Notes: generated from the letters alone by a model not told the origin. A stretch of DNA of 64,000 nucleotides from Pseudomonadota bacterium (GCA_018242365.1 JAFECB010000015.1:122885-186884); one strand, 5' to 3'; shown: positions 42,547-52,611, counted from the first letter of the stretch. Numbers and translations: made by a program.

Positions 42547-43470
42547 ATGGGTGACGTGGGCAAACCATCGCCATTTGCCTTCGTCGATGGCGCGCTCGAT
42601 CGCGCCGACCTGCTGCGTGACGATGCAGTGGCGCTGACAAACCTTTGGCCCATGGCGGGTGTGATTGCACTCGATGACGATGGCCGTGCGCTGACGAATG
42701 CGGCATCCGGACTGCATGTATTCGATACGGCGATGCTTGCCGAGGGGCATGAGGCGCATACCTTCCTCGGCCTGCGCGAAGGTCGCGCGTGGTTCCTGGT
42801 TGAAGCTGCGGCGTCGGGGCTGACTGCGCCGGACCGGATCGACCTGCGCCGCGCCGCGGCGACCTGGCCGGCGTGGCAGGCGACCTTGTTCGCGCAGGCG
42901 CGCGCACTCCAGCACTGGCACCGCCTGCAACGGTATTGCGGAAGCTGCGGTGGCAGCTTGCGCTTCGTCCGCGCCGGCTGGCTGGGCCGTTGCGACGCCT
43001 GCGCCAGCGAGCACTATCCGCGCACCGACCAGGCCATCATCGTTGCGGTCACTGATGGCCAGCATTTATTGCTCGGACGCCAGACCAGCTGGCCGAAACG
43101 GCGCTGGTCGGTGGTCGCCGGCTTCGTCGAACCGGGCGAGACGCTGGAACAGACCGTGGCCCGCGAAGTGCTGGAGGAAACCGGCGTGCGGGTCGATCCG
43201 CGACAGACCCGCTATCTCGCCTCGCAGCCGTGGCCCTTCCCGGGTTCGCTGATGCTCGGCTTCATCGCCCAGGCCCAGCCCGATGTGCCGAGGGCCAGCG
43301 AAGAGCTGGAGGAAGCGCGCTGGTTCAGCGTCGAAGAGGTGCGCGAAGGATTGGCGCGCGACTGGCGCGATGCCGACGACGAGGGCGAAGGCATCGTGCT
43401 GTCATCGCCGATTTCGATTGCCCGCTTCGTCATTCAGGCGTGGCTGGACAGTCTCGACGGCGACGCTTGA
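42547..43470 (+). CDS. nudC: NAD(+) diphosphatase
   Basis: 307 residues. Nudix hydrolase that splits NADH/NAD and removes NAD caps from RNA. Zinc ribbon with YCGSCGGSLRFVRAGWLGRC followed by DAC (four Cys), then the SQPWPFPGSLMLGF NudC signature and the Nudix box GFVEPGETLEQTVAREVLEE followed by TG, whose Glu residues bind the metal. The N-terminal domain (1-115) is divergent as is normal. Begins two bases after erpA, so translationally coupled. Ends convergent with the LplT-PlsC fusion. Confidence 0.94.
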   Translation: MGDVGKPSPFAFVDGALDRADLLRDDAVALTNLWPMAGVIALDDDGRALTNAASGLHVFDTAMLAEGHEAHTFLGLREGRAWFLVEAAASGLTAPDRIDLRRAAATWPAWQATLFAQARALQHWHRLQRYCGSCGGSLRFVRAGWLGRCDACASEHYPRTDQAIIVAVTDGQHLLLGRQTSWPKRRWSVVAGFVEPGETLEQTVAREVLEETGVRVDPRQTRYLASQPWPFPGSLMLGFIAQAQPDVPRASEELEEARWFSVEEVREGLARDWRDADDEGEGIVLSSPISIARFVIQAWLDSLDGDA

Positions 43471-43536
43471 CTCCTGAACCCGGTGCGAAAGGCATCCACG
43501 GCAGGTGACGCAGCACGGTGGAGCTGGCGGCGCGTT

Positions 43537-45441
43537 TCACGCATCCGCCCCGCGCAGCGCCTTCACCTGCTCTTCCAGCAGTGCAGCCGTCGCCTCGTTA
43601 CCGGGCACCGACGGTCCTGCCAGCACCTCGATCCGCGCCCACAGGCGACGTGGCAGACGGGCGCGGCGCAGGCGTGAATCGCGGTTGCTCCACATGCTTC
43701 CCCACATGTTCTTCAGTGCCAGCGGCACCACCGGCACCTGCTGGCCGCGTGCGGCGGCGCGTGCCAGGATCTTCTCCATGCCGGGGCGGAACGGGGCGAT
43801 CTGGCCGTCCGGGGTCAATGCGCCTTCCGGGAAGATGCACACCAGCTCGCCTTCGGCCAGGGCTGCGTCCACCGCATCGAATGCGCGCGCCATCACCTCT
43901 GGATCTTCGCGCGCACCGGCGATCGGAATGGTCTTGGCAGTGCGGAAGATCCAGCTCAGTACCGGGATGTTGAAGATCTTGTAATACATCACGAAGCGCG
44001 CCGGGCGCGGGATGCAGCCGCCCAGCACCAGCGCATCCATGTAACTGACGTGGTTGCACACCAGCAGCGCCGCGCCCTCGTCCGGCACATTGGCCTCGAT
44101 CCCGTGCAGGCGCGTGCGGTACAGCGCGCGCACCAGCAGCCAGCTCAGGAAGCGCATCAGGAACTCGGGGACGATGGTGAAGATCCAGATCGCCACCAGC
44201 GTGTTCGCAATCGCCAATGCCAGAAAAAGCTGCGGAATCGTCCAACCCAGCACGCGCTGCACGAAAATGCCGATCAAGGCCGCAAGCACGATGAACATCG
44301 CGTTCTGGATGTTCATCCCGGCGATCACCCGCGCCAGTTCCGACTTCGGCGTGCGGCTCTGGATCAGCGCGAACAGCGGCACCACGAAGAAACCGGTGAA
44401 CAGGCCGACGCCGACCAGGTCCAGGATGATCCGCCAGCTTCCCGACGCATTCGCAAATTGCGCGATGGTCATTCCCTGCGCCAGCGCCTGCCCGGGGCGG
44501 GCGAAATAGAGATCGAGCAGGAAGGCGCTGATGCCGAATGCGCCCAGCGGCACCAGGCCGATTTCGACCGTGCGGCCCGAGAGTTTTTCGCAGGACATCG
44601 AGCCGATGCCGGCGCCGACCGAGAACAACGCCAACGCGAAGATATAGAGATTCTGGGTGCCGCCGAGGTTGTCCTGCGCGTATACCGGCAACTGCGCGGT
44701 GAGGATGGTGCCGACGAACCAGAACCAACTCACTCCCAGCACCGCATTGCGCACCGCCAGACGCTGGCGGGTGAGCTGCCAGATTTGCAGGCTGACCCGC
44801 ACGACATTCCAGTCCACTTTCAAATCAGGATTGCCGGCATCGACCTTGGGGATGCGCCGCGCAACCATGTTCCCGGTGATCGCCATCAGGATCACCGACA
44901 CCGCCGCCACCTGCGGGCCGTGTGCGCCTGCGAGCTGGAAGATCAGCCCGCCGAAGATCATGCCGACGAGGATAGACAGCGAGGTGCCCATTTCGACCAG
45001 GCCATTGCCGCCGGTCAGTTCTTCGGGCTTGAGCACCGAGGGCAGGATCGAATATTTCACCGGCCCGAACAGGGTGGACTGCATGCCGGTGCAGAACAGC
45101 GCGACCAGCAGCACCGGCATGCTCTGCAGCAGGAAACCTGCTGCCGCCAGCGACATGATCGCGATCTCCATCGAGGTGGTGATCACGATGAGCTTCTGCT
45201 TTTCCAGTCTTTCGGCGATCTGCCCGGCGCTGGCCGAAAACAGGAAGAACGGCAGGATGAAGATCGCCGGGGCGAGGTTCGCGTACAGCCCCATCTCCTT
45301 GCTGCCCACCGCCATGAACGCCAGCAGGCCGATGATGGCCTGTCGATAGACGTTGTCGTTGAACGCGCCCAGCCCCTGGACGACGAAGTAGGGCAGGAAG
45401 CGGCGCTGGGTGAGCAGGTTGAACTGGCTGTGGCCGGACAT
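43537..45441 (-). CDS. LplT-like MFS transporter fused to PlsC-type acyltransferase
   Basis: 634 residues. Residues 1-410 are a 12-helix major-facilitator domain whose start, RFLPYFVVQGLGAFNDNVYR, matches LplT, the lysophospholipid flippase. Residues 440-634 are a PlsC-type acyltransferase with NHVSYMD (H-x(4)-D), FPEGALTPDG and the PFRPGMEKI loop. In E. coli LplT works with the separate Aas, and longer fusions also carry an acyl-ACP synthetase domain; here that AMP-binding domain is missing, so acyl donors must come from elsewhere. Expected role: import and re-acylate lysophospholipids. Full-length with intact motifs. Confidence 0.92.
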   Translation of the reverse strand: MSGHSQFNLLTQRRFLPYFVVQGLGAFNDNVYRQAIIGLLAFMAVGSKEMGLYANLAPAIFILPFFLFSASAGQIAERLEKQKLIVITTSMEIAIMSLAAAGFLLQSMPVLLVALFCTGMQSTLFGPVKYSILPSVLKPEELTGGNGLVEMGTSLSILVGMIFGGLIFQLAGAHGPQVAAVSVILMAITGNMVARRIPKVDAGNPDLKVDWNVVRVSLQIWQLTRQRLAVRNAVLGVSWFWFVGTILTAQLPVYAQDNLGGTQNLYIFALALFSVGAGIGSMSCEKLSGRTVEIGLVPLGAFGISAFLLDLYFARPGQALAQGMTIAQFANASGSWRIILDLVGVGLFTGFFVVPLFALIQSRTPKSELARVIAGMNIQNAMFIVLAALIGIFVQRVLGWTIPQLFLALAIANTLVAIWIFTIVPEFLMRFLSWLLVRALYRTRLHGIEANVPDEGAALLVCNHVSYMDALVLGGCIPRPARFVMYYKIFNIPVLSWIFRTAKTIPIAGAREDPEVMARAFDAVDAALAEGELVCIFPEGALTPDGQIAPFRPGMEKILARAAARGQQVPVVPLALKNMWGSMWSNRDSRLRRARLPRRLWARIEVLAGPSVPGNEATAALLEEQVKALRGADA

Positions 45442-45549
45442 GCGGGATTCCGAACGAGCGAATCCGGCGAGGATAACGGATGCCGCAGTGTGTTCCGCCC
45501 AACGCTATCATTCCGCATCGTTGACGCGGTGGGCGACGGGGAATCGACA

Positions 45550-46437
45550 ATGGACGCAAACAGTCTGGCCGTGGTCGCGATCATCGCCACCAGCGTGCCG
45601 CTGGTTCTGGCGCTGGCCGTCGTCACCTGGCAGGTGCGCCAGCGTCGGATGCTGCGTGATCAGGACCAGGCCGACACGGTGGCTGCGCAACTGCCCGCGG
45701 AACGTCAGCGCAAGCGCATCGAGGCGCGCAGCGACAAGATCCAGTGGCTGACGGTGAAGCTGCTGCTGGTGGGCATGGCGGCGTGGATCGCGGTGGTGGC
45801 TTCGCAAATTCCGTGGGGCAGCCTGCATCTGTCGTGGGTCGATGGCGGGATCCTGCTGATTGCGGCGAGTTGGTCAATACCGACCATCCGCCAACTGTCC
45901 GTGTTGTGGGAAGAGCGTCGCGGTGGCGGCGATGGCGTGCGCGCCGAAGTGGCGGTGGCGCGCAAGCTGGATGGCTTGCAGGCACTCGGTTGCCAGGTCT
46001 TCCACGAAGTGCCGGTGCGGGATTTCGACATCGATCACATCATCATCGGCACATCGGCGGTGTTCGCGGTGGAGACCAAGGCGCGTCGCAAGGGCGGCGG
46101 CGAGGGGCCTGCCGAGGTGCGCTACGACGGCAAGACCCTGCAGTTTCCGCATTGGGCGGAAACCCGGCCGCTGCAGCAGGCGCACCAGCAAGCGATCTGG
46201 CTGGCCGAGCATCTGGCCGGGCTGCTCGGGCAAGCAGTGCCGGTGATACCGGTGCTGTGCCTGCCCGGTTGGCAGGTCAGCGACGCATCGGGCGGCGAAT
46301 CCGGCGCGGTGCGGGTCATCGATCCGAATGCGGAGCCGCGCTTCCTGGACGTCGATCAGCTTGCGCCACTGGATCCGGCGTTCCGCGTGCGTATCGTCGA
46401 GGCGATCCACGGGCTGTATCGCAAGCTTGCGATTTGA
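45550..46437 (+). CDS. NERD-domain membrane protein
   Basis: 295 residues. Two or three N-terminal membrane segments (about 6-26, 71-88 and 97-112) and a cytoplasmic nuclease-related NERD domain (about 130-260): GVRAEVAVARKLDGLQALG, then VFHEVPVRDFDIDHIIIG and FAVETKARRK, giving the PD-(D/E)xK-like set D, E and K. NERD domains are nuclease-like; no helicase or kinase is fused here, so whether it cuts nucleic acid is unknown. Starts 45550 ATG. Neighbours on this side are metabolic, giving no context for a defence role. Confidence 0.82.
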   Translation: MDANSLAVVAIIATSVPLVLALAVVTWQVRQRRMLRDQDQADTVAAQLPAERQRKRIEARSDKIQWLTVKLLLVGMAAWIAVVASQIPWGSLHLSWVDGGILLIAASWSIPTIRQLSVLWEERRGGGDGVRAEVAVARKLDGLQALGCQVFHEVPVRDFDIDHIIIGTSAVFAVETKARRKGGGEGPAEVRYDGKTLQFPHWAETRPLQQAHQQAIWLAEHLAGLLGQAVPVIPVLCLPGWQVSDASGGESGAVRVIDPNAEPRFLDVDQLAPLDPAFRVRIVEAIHGLYRKLAI

Positions 46438-46469
46438 CGGGTGTTCGAGACCCTTGCGTCTGCTCGTCG

Positions 46470-46487
46470 TCCCCGCGCAAGCGGGGA
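46470..46487. repeat. Short palindrome in purD 3' region
   Basis: TCCCCGC-GCAA-GCGGGGA, perfect 7-bp stem with tetraloop, in the 77-base gap between convergent NERD and purD genes. CCCGCGCAAGCGGGGATCCA is a common Xanthomonadaceae intergenic sequence; probably a shared terminator or degenerate REP. Confidence 0.6.
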
Positions 46488-46514
46488 TCCATTTGCAAGT
46501 CGTAGCCGGGTCGA

Positions 46515-47801
46515 TCAGCCGCGCTCGCGCGCGATCGCCCGCCAGCCGATGTCGCTGCGGTGGAATTCGTGCGCCCAATGGATCGATGCAACACCGGCAT
46601 AGGCGTTGCGCTGCGCGTCCTGCACGCTGTCACCCAGCGCCGTCACGCACAGCACGCGGCCGCCGGCGCTGACGATGCTGCCATCGGCACCCAGCGCGGT
46701 GCCAGCATGGAACACCTTGGCGCTCGCGGGCACGGCGTCCAGTCCGGAAATCACTTCGCCAGTGATCGGCGATTCCGGGTAGGGCTTGGCCGCCATCACC
46801 ACGCCCAGTGAAGGGCGCGGATCCCACTGTGCATCGATTTCATCCAGCTTGCCGTCGATGGCCGCGTCGATCAGAGCAACCAGATCCGACTGCAGGCGCA
46901 GCAGCACTGGCTGGGTTTCCGGATCGCCGAAGCGCACGTTGAATTCGATCACCTTGGGTGCACCGCTGGCGTCGATCATCAGGCCTGCATACAGGAAGCC
47001 GGTGAACGGGATACCGTCCTTCAACATGCCCTGCACGGTCGGGTTCACCACCTCGCGCATGATCCTTGCATGCACTTCGGGCGTCACCACCGGTGCCGGC
47101 GAGTACGCGCCCATGCCGCCGGTATTGGGGCCGGTATCGCCATCGCCGACCCGCTTGTGGTCTTGCGAGGTGGCCATCGGCAAGGCGGTGCGGCCATCCA
47201 CCATCGAGATGAAGCTGGCCTCTTCGCCGTCCAGGAATTCCTCGATCACCACCCGCGCACCGGCGTCGCCGAAGGCATTGCCTTCGAGCATGTCGCGCAC
47301 CGCGGCCTCGGCTTCGGCCAAGGTCATCGCCACGATCACGCCCTTGCCGGCGGCGAGGCCATCGGCCTTGATCACGATCGGTGCGCCCTTGCTGCGAACG
47401 TAAGCAAGCGCAGCGTCAACATCGGAATGCACGGCGTAGAACGCGGTGGGGATGCCGTGTCGCGCCAGGAAATCCTTGGCGTAGGCCTTGCTGCCTTCCA
47501 GCTGCGCAGCGGCCGCAGAGGGGCCGAAGATGCGCAGGCCGGCGGCGCGGAAGCGATCCACCACGCCGGCGACCAGGGGCACTTCCGGGCCGACCACGGT
47601 CAGCGCCGCGGCTTCGGTCTGCGCGAGGTGCAGCAGGCCATCGATGTCGGTCACCTTCATCGCCACATTGCGACATCTGGGTTCGCTGGCAGTGCCGGCA
47701 TTGCCCGGTGCGACTAGAACCTCGCTGACGCGCGGTGACTGCGCCAGTTTCCACGCCAGCGCGTGCTCGCGGCCGCCGGAACCGATGACCAGAATCTTCA
47801 A
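46515..47801 (-). CDS. purD: Phosphoribosylamine-glycine ligase
   Basis: 428 residues. Second purine-synthesis step: phosphoribosylamine + glycine + ATP to GAR. ATP-grasp fold with LKILVIGSGGREHALAWKLA, GLAAGKGVIVAMTLAEAEAA, EEFLDGEEASF and GGMGAYSPAPV. TTG at 47801 is proposed as start since GAGGA lies 7 bases upstream and homologues begin at exactly this point (M-K-x-L-V-I-G); a GTG ten codons earlier (47831) is possible but lacks a Shine-Dalgarno. Follows purH with a lipoprotein gene between. Confidence 0.95.
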   Translation of the reverse strand: MKILVIGSGGREHALAWKLAQSPRVSEVLVAPGNAGTASEPRCRNVAMKVTDIDGLLHLAQTEAAALTVVGPEVPLVAGVVDRFRAAGLRIFGPSAAAAQLEGSKAYAKDFLARHGIPTAFYAVHSDVDAALAYVRSKGAPIVIKADGLAAGKGVIVAMTLAEAEAAVRDMLEGNAFGDAGARVVIEEFLDGEEASFISMVDGRTALPMATSQDHKRVGDGDTGPNTGGMGAYSPAPVVTPEVHARIMREVVNPTVQGMLKDGIPFTGFLYAGLMIDASGAPKVIEFNVRFGDPETQPVLLRLQSDLVALIDAAIDGKLDEIDAQWDPRPSLGVVMAAKPYPESPITGEVISGLDAVPASAKVFHAGTALGADGSIVSAGGRVLCVTALGDSVQDAQRNAYAGVASIHWAHEFHRSDIGWRAIARERG

Positions 47802-47811
47802 GGCTGTGTCC

Positions 47812-48264
47812 TCATGGCGTGCTGGTTGCACCCGCGCTCGAATTCGCTGCGGGACAGAAGCTGGCCAACATCGCGACTTCGAAAAACACCCCGCCGTTGC
47901 GATCGACGAAGCGCCGCTTCAATTCGGCCTTGGTCTTGAACAAGGGCTGGATCGCAGGATCCTTGCACCAACCGCGCAATTCCAGTTCTTCGGCCTGCTG
48001 CAGTTCGTTGAAGCGGGGATTTTTGCGGGTCTTTTCCGCGCTGCCGAGCGGGCTGCGGATCACCTCCACCAAGGCATTGCCTTCGACTTTCACCGACTCG
48101 ATCACCAGATCCTCGATATAGGGCCTGGGCAGGGTCGGGGCGAGTTTCGCCTGCACTTGGGTGAGTGCCTGCCGGGTGTTGTCACCCATGCCGCTGCAGG
48201 CGGTCAAGGCCAGCATGCAGGCGGCGGGCAATACACGGAGGACACGAGATGCGAGCCTGCCCAT
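47812..48264 (-). CDS. Lipoprotein of unknown function between purH and purD
   Basis: 150 residues. ATG at 48264 opens a lipoprotein signal (LPAACMLALTACSG). The mature part resembles no family I can name; it shows VIESVKVEGNALVEVIRS, RFNELQQAEELELRGWCKDP and FVDRNGGVFFEVAMLASF, giving a small mixed alpha/beta domain with one internal Cys pair possible. It sits ten bases downstream of purH and ends within 11 bases of the purD start, so it is an envelope protein embedded in a purine operon. Confidence 0.75.
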   Translation of the reverse strand: MGRLASRVLRVLPAACMLALTACSGMGDNTRQALTQVQAKLAPTLPRPYIEDLVIESVKVEGNALVEVIRSPLGSAEKTRKNPRFNELQQAEELELRGWCKDPAIQPLFKTKAELKRRFVDRNGGVFFEVAMLASFCPAANSSAGATSTP

Positions 48265-48274
48265 GGTCGTGGCC

Positions 48275-49876
48275 TCAGTGGCGAAAGTGACGAACGCCAG
48301 TAAACACCATCGCGATCCCATGTTCGTCAGCGGCCGCGATCACTTCACTGTCACGCATCGAACCACCGGGCTGGATCACTGCCTGGATGCCAGCTTCAGC
48401 GGCAGCATCGATACCATCACGGAACGGGAAGAAGGCATCGCTCGCCATCACCGAGCCGGGCACGACGAGGCCGGCATCCACCGCCTTGATCCCGGCGATC
48501 CGCGCCGAATACACCCGGCTCATCTGGCCGGCACCCACGCCGATGGTGCGGCTGTCTCTGGCGTAGACGATTGCATTCGACTTGACGAACTTCGCCACCT
48601 TCCACGCAAACAGCAGATCGGCAAATTGCGCTTCGGTGGGCGCGCGCTTGGTCACGACTTTCAGCTCGTCACGCGTCACCACGCAGGCATCGGCGGTCTG
48701 CAGCAGCAGGCCGGAGTTCACCCGCTTGCTATCGATGAAGCCCGGCGAGACCGGTGCCAGTGGAATGCGCAGCACGCGCACATTGGCTTTCTTTTTTGCA
48801 TAGGCCAGCGCGTCGTCGTCGTAATCGGGGGCGATCAACACCTCGACAAACTGGCGATCGAGGATGGTCTTGCAAGTCGCGCCATCAAGCCTGGTGTTGA
48901 AAGCGAGGATGCCGCCGAAGGCCGAAGTGGGATCGGTGGCATACGCCGCTTCGTAGCTGTCTGCGCAGCCGTTGCCGATTGCAACGCCGCAGGGGTTGGC
49001 GTGCTTGACGATCACGCAGGCCGGTGCATCGAACTGACGCACGCATTCCCAGGCCGCATCGCTGTCGGCGATGTTGTTGTAGGACAGTTCCTTGCCCTGC
49101 AGCTGGGTGAAGGTGGCCAATGAGCCGGGCGCCGGATACAGGTCACGATAGAACGCGGCCTGCTGGTGCGGGTTCTCGCCGTAGCGCAGGTCCAGCAATT
49201 TGACGAAGCTGCCGTTGGCTTGCGAGGGGAACGCACTGCGCGTGGGAACAGCGGTCGCGGTATCGGTGATCGACGACAGATAATCGCTGATCGCATCACC
49301 ATACTGCGCGATGCGGTTGAACGCGGCCACCGCCAGCTGGAAGCGGGTTTGCGCCGATAATGCGCCGGCATTGGCGTCCAGCTCGGCGATCAATGCGGGA
49401 TATTGTGATGGCGATGTGGCCACCGCGACGCGGGCGAAGTTCTTGGCCGCCGAGCGCAGCATCGCCGGGCCGCCGATGTCGATGTTCTCGACTGCGGTTT
49501 CCAGCGTGCAGGCAGGGTCGCCGGTGACGCGTTCGAATGGATACAGGTTCAGCACCAGCAGGTCGATTTTCTCGATGCCGTGTGCCTGCATCACCGCATC
49601 GTCCAGCCCGTCGCGCCCGAGCAGGCCGCCATGCACCTTCGGGTGCAGGGTCTTGACTCGTCCGTCCATCATTTCCGGGAAGCCGGTGACCTCACTGACG
49701 TCCTTCACCGCCAGCCCGACATCACGCAAGGCCTTGGCGGTGCCGCCGGTGGAGAGCAATTCCACGCCGCGCGCGGACAGGGCTTGGGCGAGTTCGAGCA
49801 GGCCAGTCTTGTCGGAAACGGACAGCAGGGCGCGGCGGACGGTCACCGGCGCGCCGGAAGGGAGTTCGGCGGACAT
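48275..49876 (-). CDS. purH: Bifunctional AICAR transformylase/IMP cyclohydrolase
   Basis: 533 residues. Last two steps to IMP. IMPCH domain (about 1-200) with [32 protein letters not shown], and [25 protein letters not shown] domain with [34 protein letters not shown] (catalytic K-H) and [19 protein letters not shown]. Standard length. A perfect TATAAT on this strand lies 28-33 bases before the ATG. Confidence 0.98.
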   Translation of the reverse strand: MSAELPSGAPVTVRRALLSVSDKTGLLELAQALSARGVELLSTGGTAKALRDVGLAVKDVSEVTGFPEMMDGRVKTLHPKVHGGLLGRDGLDDAVMQAHGIEKIDLLVLNLYPFERVTGDPACTLETAVENIDIGGPAMLRSAAKNFARVAVATSPSQYPALIAELDANAGALSAQTRFQLAVAAFNRIAQYGDAISDYLSSITDTATAVPTRSAFPSQANGSFVKLLDLRYGENPHQQAAFYRDLYPAPGSLATFTQLQGKELSYNNIADSDAAWECVRQFDAPACVIVKHANPCGVAIGNGCADSYEAAYATDPTSAFGGILAFNTRLDGATCKTILDRQFVEVLIAPDYDDDALAYAKKKANVRVLRIPLAPVSPGFIDSKRVNSGLLLQTADACVVTRDELKVVTKRAPTEAQFADLLFAWKVAKFVKSNAIVYARDSRTIGVGAGQMSRVYSARIAGIKAVDAGLVVPGSVMASDAFFPFRDGIDAAAEAGIQAVIQPGGSMRDSEVIAAADEHGIAMVFTGVRHFRH

Positions 49877-49902
49877 GCGCTGTGGATCGTGGGGAAAGCG
49901 GA

Positions 49903-49908
49903 ATTATA
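49903..49908 (-). promoter_or_regulatory. -10 element of purH
   Basis: TATAAT on the minus strand (read 49908 to 49903), giving a predicted start near 49896 and a 20-base leader. No good -35 is seen at 17 bases, so an extended context or activator may help. Confidence 0.55.
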
Positions 49909-49983
49909 GCGGGCGCGGTGCTGACGCAGTCGGCTACATCAGAGTGCAAGCCGCGCCCGGGCCTGTACAGGACGCAGTGCGGG

Positions 49984-50011
49984 CTGACAACTCCAGGATG
50001 GAGTTGTTCAG
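49984..50011. repeat. 28-bp palindrome between fis and purH
   Basis: CTGACAACTCCAGG-ATGGAGTTGTTCAG. Nearly the reverse complement of the first hairpin at 33921-33948, differing at about one base. Lies just past the fis stop, likely as terminator. A dispersed palindrome family with at least two copies in the window. Confidence 0.72.
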
Positions 50012-50018
50012 ACCCTCC

Positions 50019-50282
50019 TCAGATCGGCAGGCCGTAGTCGCGCAGTTTCTTGCGCAAGGTGGCGCGATGGATGCCGAGCAAGGCGGCGGCGCGGCTCTGG
50101 TTGCCTTCGCAGTGGTCCAGCACTTCCGCGAACAGCGGGATTTCCAGCTCGCGCAGGGCGACGCTGTAGAGGTCATTGGTATCGCAGCCGTCGAGGTCGC
50201 GCAGATAGCGACGCACCGAGGTGGCGACATGCTCACGCAATGGCGTGCGGCCTGGAGAGTGGCGGGATTCGGGGAGGTTCAA
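50019..50282 (-). CDS. fis: Fis-family DNA-binding protein
   Basis: 87 residues. Nucleoid protein and co-regulator. The N-terminal beta-hairpin region is short; [18 protein letters not shown] and [20 protein letters not shown] lead to the C-terminal helix-turn-helix [23 protein letters not shown], which is diagnostic. Start is uncertain: TTG at 50282 (L-N-L-P-E-S-R) has GAGGA 7 bases upstream and gives a length like Xanthomonas Fis; an earlier TTG at 50300 is also in frame. Downstream of the DUF3426 gene on the same strand. Confidence 0.9.
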   Translation of the reverse strand: MNLPESRHSPGRTPLREHVATSVRRYLRDLDGCDTNDLYSVALRELEIPLFAEVLDHCEGNQSRAAALLGIHRATLRKKLRDYGLPI

Positions 50283-50393
50283 GCAAGGTCCTCGCGGCAA
50301 CCGCGGCGCGGCAGTGCGGCGAGCGGTCAGCGCAGTCTAGCGCGATGTGCGGAGGCGTGCGTGGCAGGCCTTGCGAACCGTGATGGCATTGGC

Positions 50394-50909
50394 TCATTCG
50401 AAACGGAAATCGAAGGCCACCACGTTTGGTGCCGGTTCGACGATGTCGAAGCCGATGGTGACCGCCTGTCCCGGTTCCAGCCGTGCCGGATGGCTGCCCT
50501 TGCCGAGATATTCGGCCGGCTGGAAGCGACGCGCGCCGATGGGCCGCGAATTGATGTCGGACAGGCTCAACGCGAGCGCCGGCCATGGCTGCGGCCAGCG
50601 CGCATCATTGCGGAAACTGGCCTGCACGCGCAGCACGCCGGGATGCTCGGGTTGGGCGATGACATCGCGCGCCAGCATGGTGATGGCGGCCGGTTCCCGC
50701 CACGGCGGCAAGGTGCAATGCAGGGCGTTGCACAGGCTTGTCATCAGCGGACGCAATTGCGGACTGGCGGCCATCTGTTCGCGTTCCAGCCAACCGACCT
50801 GCGCGACCAAGGCCACCACCAGTGCGGTGAGCGCCAGCCATTCGCCGCGTCGGCGTGCGCTTGCGCCAGCGTGGGCGCGACCATGGGCAAAACTCGGGGC
50901 GTGGGTCAT
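50394..50909 (-). CDS. DUF3426-domain membrane protein
   Basis: 171 residues. One membrane helix ([19 protein letters not shown], about 23-41) and a C-terminal DUF3426 domain (about 55-171; [53 protein letters not shown]). Most DUF3426 proteins of this locus carry an N-terminal zinc-ribbon (MJ0042) that is absent here, so this is a short form. ATG at 50909 overlaps the prmA stop (ATGA), so it is translationally coupled to prmA, as is fis downstream in operon order. Confidence 0.82.
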   Translation of the reverse strand: MTHAPSFAHGRAHAGASARRRGEWLALTALVVALVAQVGWLEREQMAASPQLRPLMTSLCNALHCTLPPWREPAAITMLARDVIAQPEHPGVLRVQASFRNDARWPQPWPALALSLSDINSRPIGARRFQPAEYLGKGSHPARLEPGQAVTIGFDIVEPAPNVVAFDFRFE

Positions 50910-51835
50910 GCGGTCACCGCCACCGTATTGCGCACGCCGTCGATGCGCACCCAATCGTCGTCGCGCGCCACCACAAGCTGGTCGAACCACGGCGCGTAGC
51001 GGTCCAGCAAGTCGAGTTCCTGCCCGGACAGGATGCCGGACATGGCGAGGCGGCCACCGGCGGCAGTGCGCGCGGCCAAGGTCTCCGCCAACGCATCCAG
51101 CGCGGTGGCGAGGATGTTGGCGACAACAATCGGAGATGCGCCGCCCGGTGCGTCCTGCGGCAAATACGTCGCGATCTGCAGGCCATTGCGCTGCGCGTTG
51201 TCGGCGGTGGCGAGGATCGCCTGCGGATCGTTGTCGATCCCGACCGCGTGTGCCGCGCCCAGCTTCAGCGCCGCCAGCGCGAGGATGCCGCTGCCGCAGC
51301 CGAAATCGAGCACGGCCTTGCCCTGCAATTCGCCGCGCGTGGCCAGGCTGTCCAGCCAGCGCAGGCACAGCGCGGTAGTGGGATGGGTGCCGGAGCCGAA
51401 CGCGAGGCCGGGATCGAGATGGACGATGGCGGCGTCAGAGGCTTGCGCTGCGTCGGGCATGGCATGATTCCACGGCACGATCCAGGTGCGCTCGCCGAAT
51501 AGCATGGGCTGGAAGGTATCCAGCCAGGCACGTTCCCAATCCTGATCCTCGACGGTTTCAAACCGCGTCCGCGACCAGTCGAGGCCGGGATCGAATGCGT
51601 CCAGTGCTGCCAGCAAGGCCAGCGGATTGGCGTCTGCATCGAACAAGGCGGTCAGGGTCATCTCGTCCCACAACGGCAACTCGCCCACGCCCGGCTCGAA
51701 GATCGCCTGCTCGTCGGCGGCATCCAGATGCGCATCCTGCAGGGTGATGGCGAGCGCGCCCACGTCCTCCAGCGCACGTTCGACACGCGGCTGCTGGGCT
51801 TCGGTGCAGGGCAGGGACAATTGCAGATAGGGCAT
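50906..51835 (-). CDS. prmA: Ribosomal protein L11 methyltransferase
   Basis: 309 residues. Trimethylates L11 on several amines using S-adenosylmethionine. ATG at 51835 ([10 protein letters not shown]) is the family start. N-terminal L11-binding domain, linker [21 protein letters not shown], and Rossmann methyltransferase with [40 protein letters not shown] (Gly-rich SAM loop), DNDPQAI and [10 protein letters not shown]. Complete. Confidence 0.96.
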   Translation of the reverse strand: MPYLQLSLPCTEAQQPRVERALEDVGALAITLQDAHLDAADEQAIFEPGVGELPLWDEMTLTALFDADANPLALLAALDAFDPGLDWSRTRFETVEDQDWERAWLDTFQPMLFGERTWIVPWNHAMPDAAQASDAAIVHLDPGLAFGSGTHPTTALCLRWLDSLATRGELQGKAVLDFGCGSGILALAALKLGAAHAVGIDNDPQAILATADNAQRNGLQIATYLPQDAPGGASPIVVANILATALDALAETLAARTAAGGRLAMSGILSGQELDLLDRYAPWFDQLVVARDDDWVRIDGVRNTVAVTA

Positions 51836-51879
51836 GTGACAAGTATTGGCCATGCCGGGCGCGACGAAAAGGTCGCGGA

Positions 51880-52611
51880 TCAGGATTCCAGCCGTTCCTG
51901 CGCGTTGCGCGCCACGATCCACGCCTGCCGGCGCTGCAGCAGACGGGTGCCGCCGTGCAGGTAATTCAGGCTGAACAGCAGGGTCATGCCGATCAACAGC
52001 AGGTGCCAGCCGCCGGCGAGGAAGGTGGCCGGGTAGCGCTGGACGAGCCACCACGCCAAGCCCTGGAAAGCGGCCGCCGCCGGCATCATGAAGGCGATGT
52101 TGAGGCGTTGATCCTTGACGATGTCGTCCAGCAGCAGGCGTTCGGCCGGGGTCGAGAAATCCTCGGCGTGGTGGCGCACGATGCGCAGGTCATAGGCGTA
52201 CAGGCCCCAGACCGCCAGCGCATACAGCGTGTTCAGGGCGAACCAGTGCTGCGGATTCGCCACCTGGGTCAGCGCCACCGCTTCCAGCAGGGTGGTGCCG
52301 AAGTAGACGAAGGTATGGCCGAACTCCAAAGGCCAACCGATGAACGACAGCGTGTGCAGCAGCGAGCGCGACCAGAAGATCAGCACCACCAGCAGGCCGA
52401 CGGCGATGTAGGGCCAGACCTGCCATTGCAGTTGCACGATGGGATCGACGCTGGCCGAGGCGAGCACGCCCAAGGCAAGGCCCTGGATGATGCTGATCAG
52501 GGTCAGTTCGATATTGACGACGGTGGCGTCGAGTGCGGTCTTGGCGTCGGATTTCGCCTGCCGCAGCGCGGGTGCACCGATGTCATCGCTGGAAGGAACC
52601 GGATCGGACAT
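51880..52611 (-). CDS. Polytopic membrane protein of unknown function
   Basis: 243 residues with about six hydrophobic segments ([45 protein letters not shown], and others). Start at 52611 ([10 protein letters not shown]) is selected over an earlier ATG because the family-like part begins there. No transport or enzyme motif is seen. A short cytoplasmic loop with [18 protein letters not shown] carries charged residues. It lies 44 bases upstream of prmA on the same strand and may be co-transcribed. Function unknown. Confidence 0.72.
   Translation of the reverse strand: MSDPVPSSDDIGAPALRQAKSDAKTALDATVVNIELTLISIIQGLALGVLASASVDPIVQLQWQVWPYIAVGLLVVLIFWSRSLLHTLSFIGWPLEFGHTFVYFGTTLLEAVALTQVANPQHWFALNTLYALAVWGLYAYDLRIVRHHAEDFSTPAERLLLDDIVKDQRLNIAFMMPAAAAFQGLAWWLVQRYPATFLAGGWHLLLIGMTLLFSLNYLHGGTRLLQRRQAWIVARNAQERLES

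Noticed and set aside
44050..46437. Extended frame upstream of the NERD gene
   Set aside because: Only the part from 45550 is NERD-like; the rest is antisense to the LplT-PlsC fusion.
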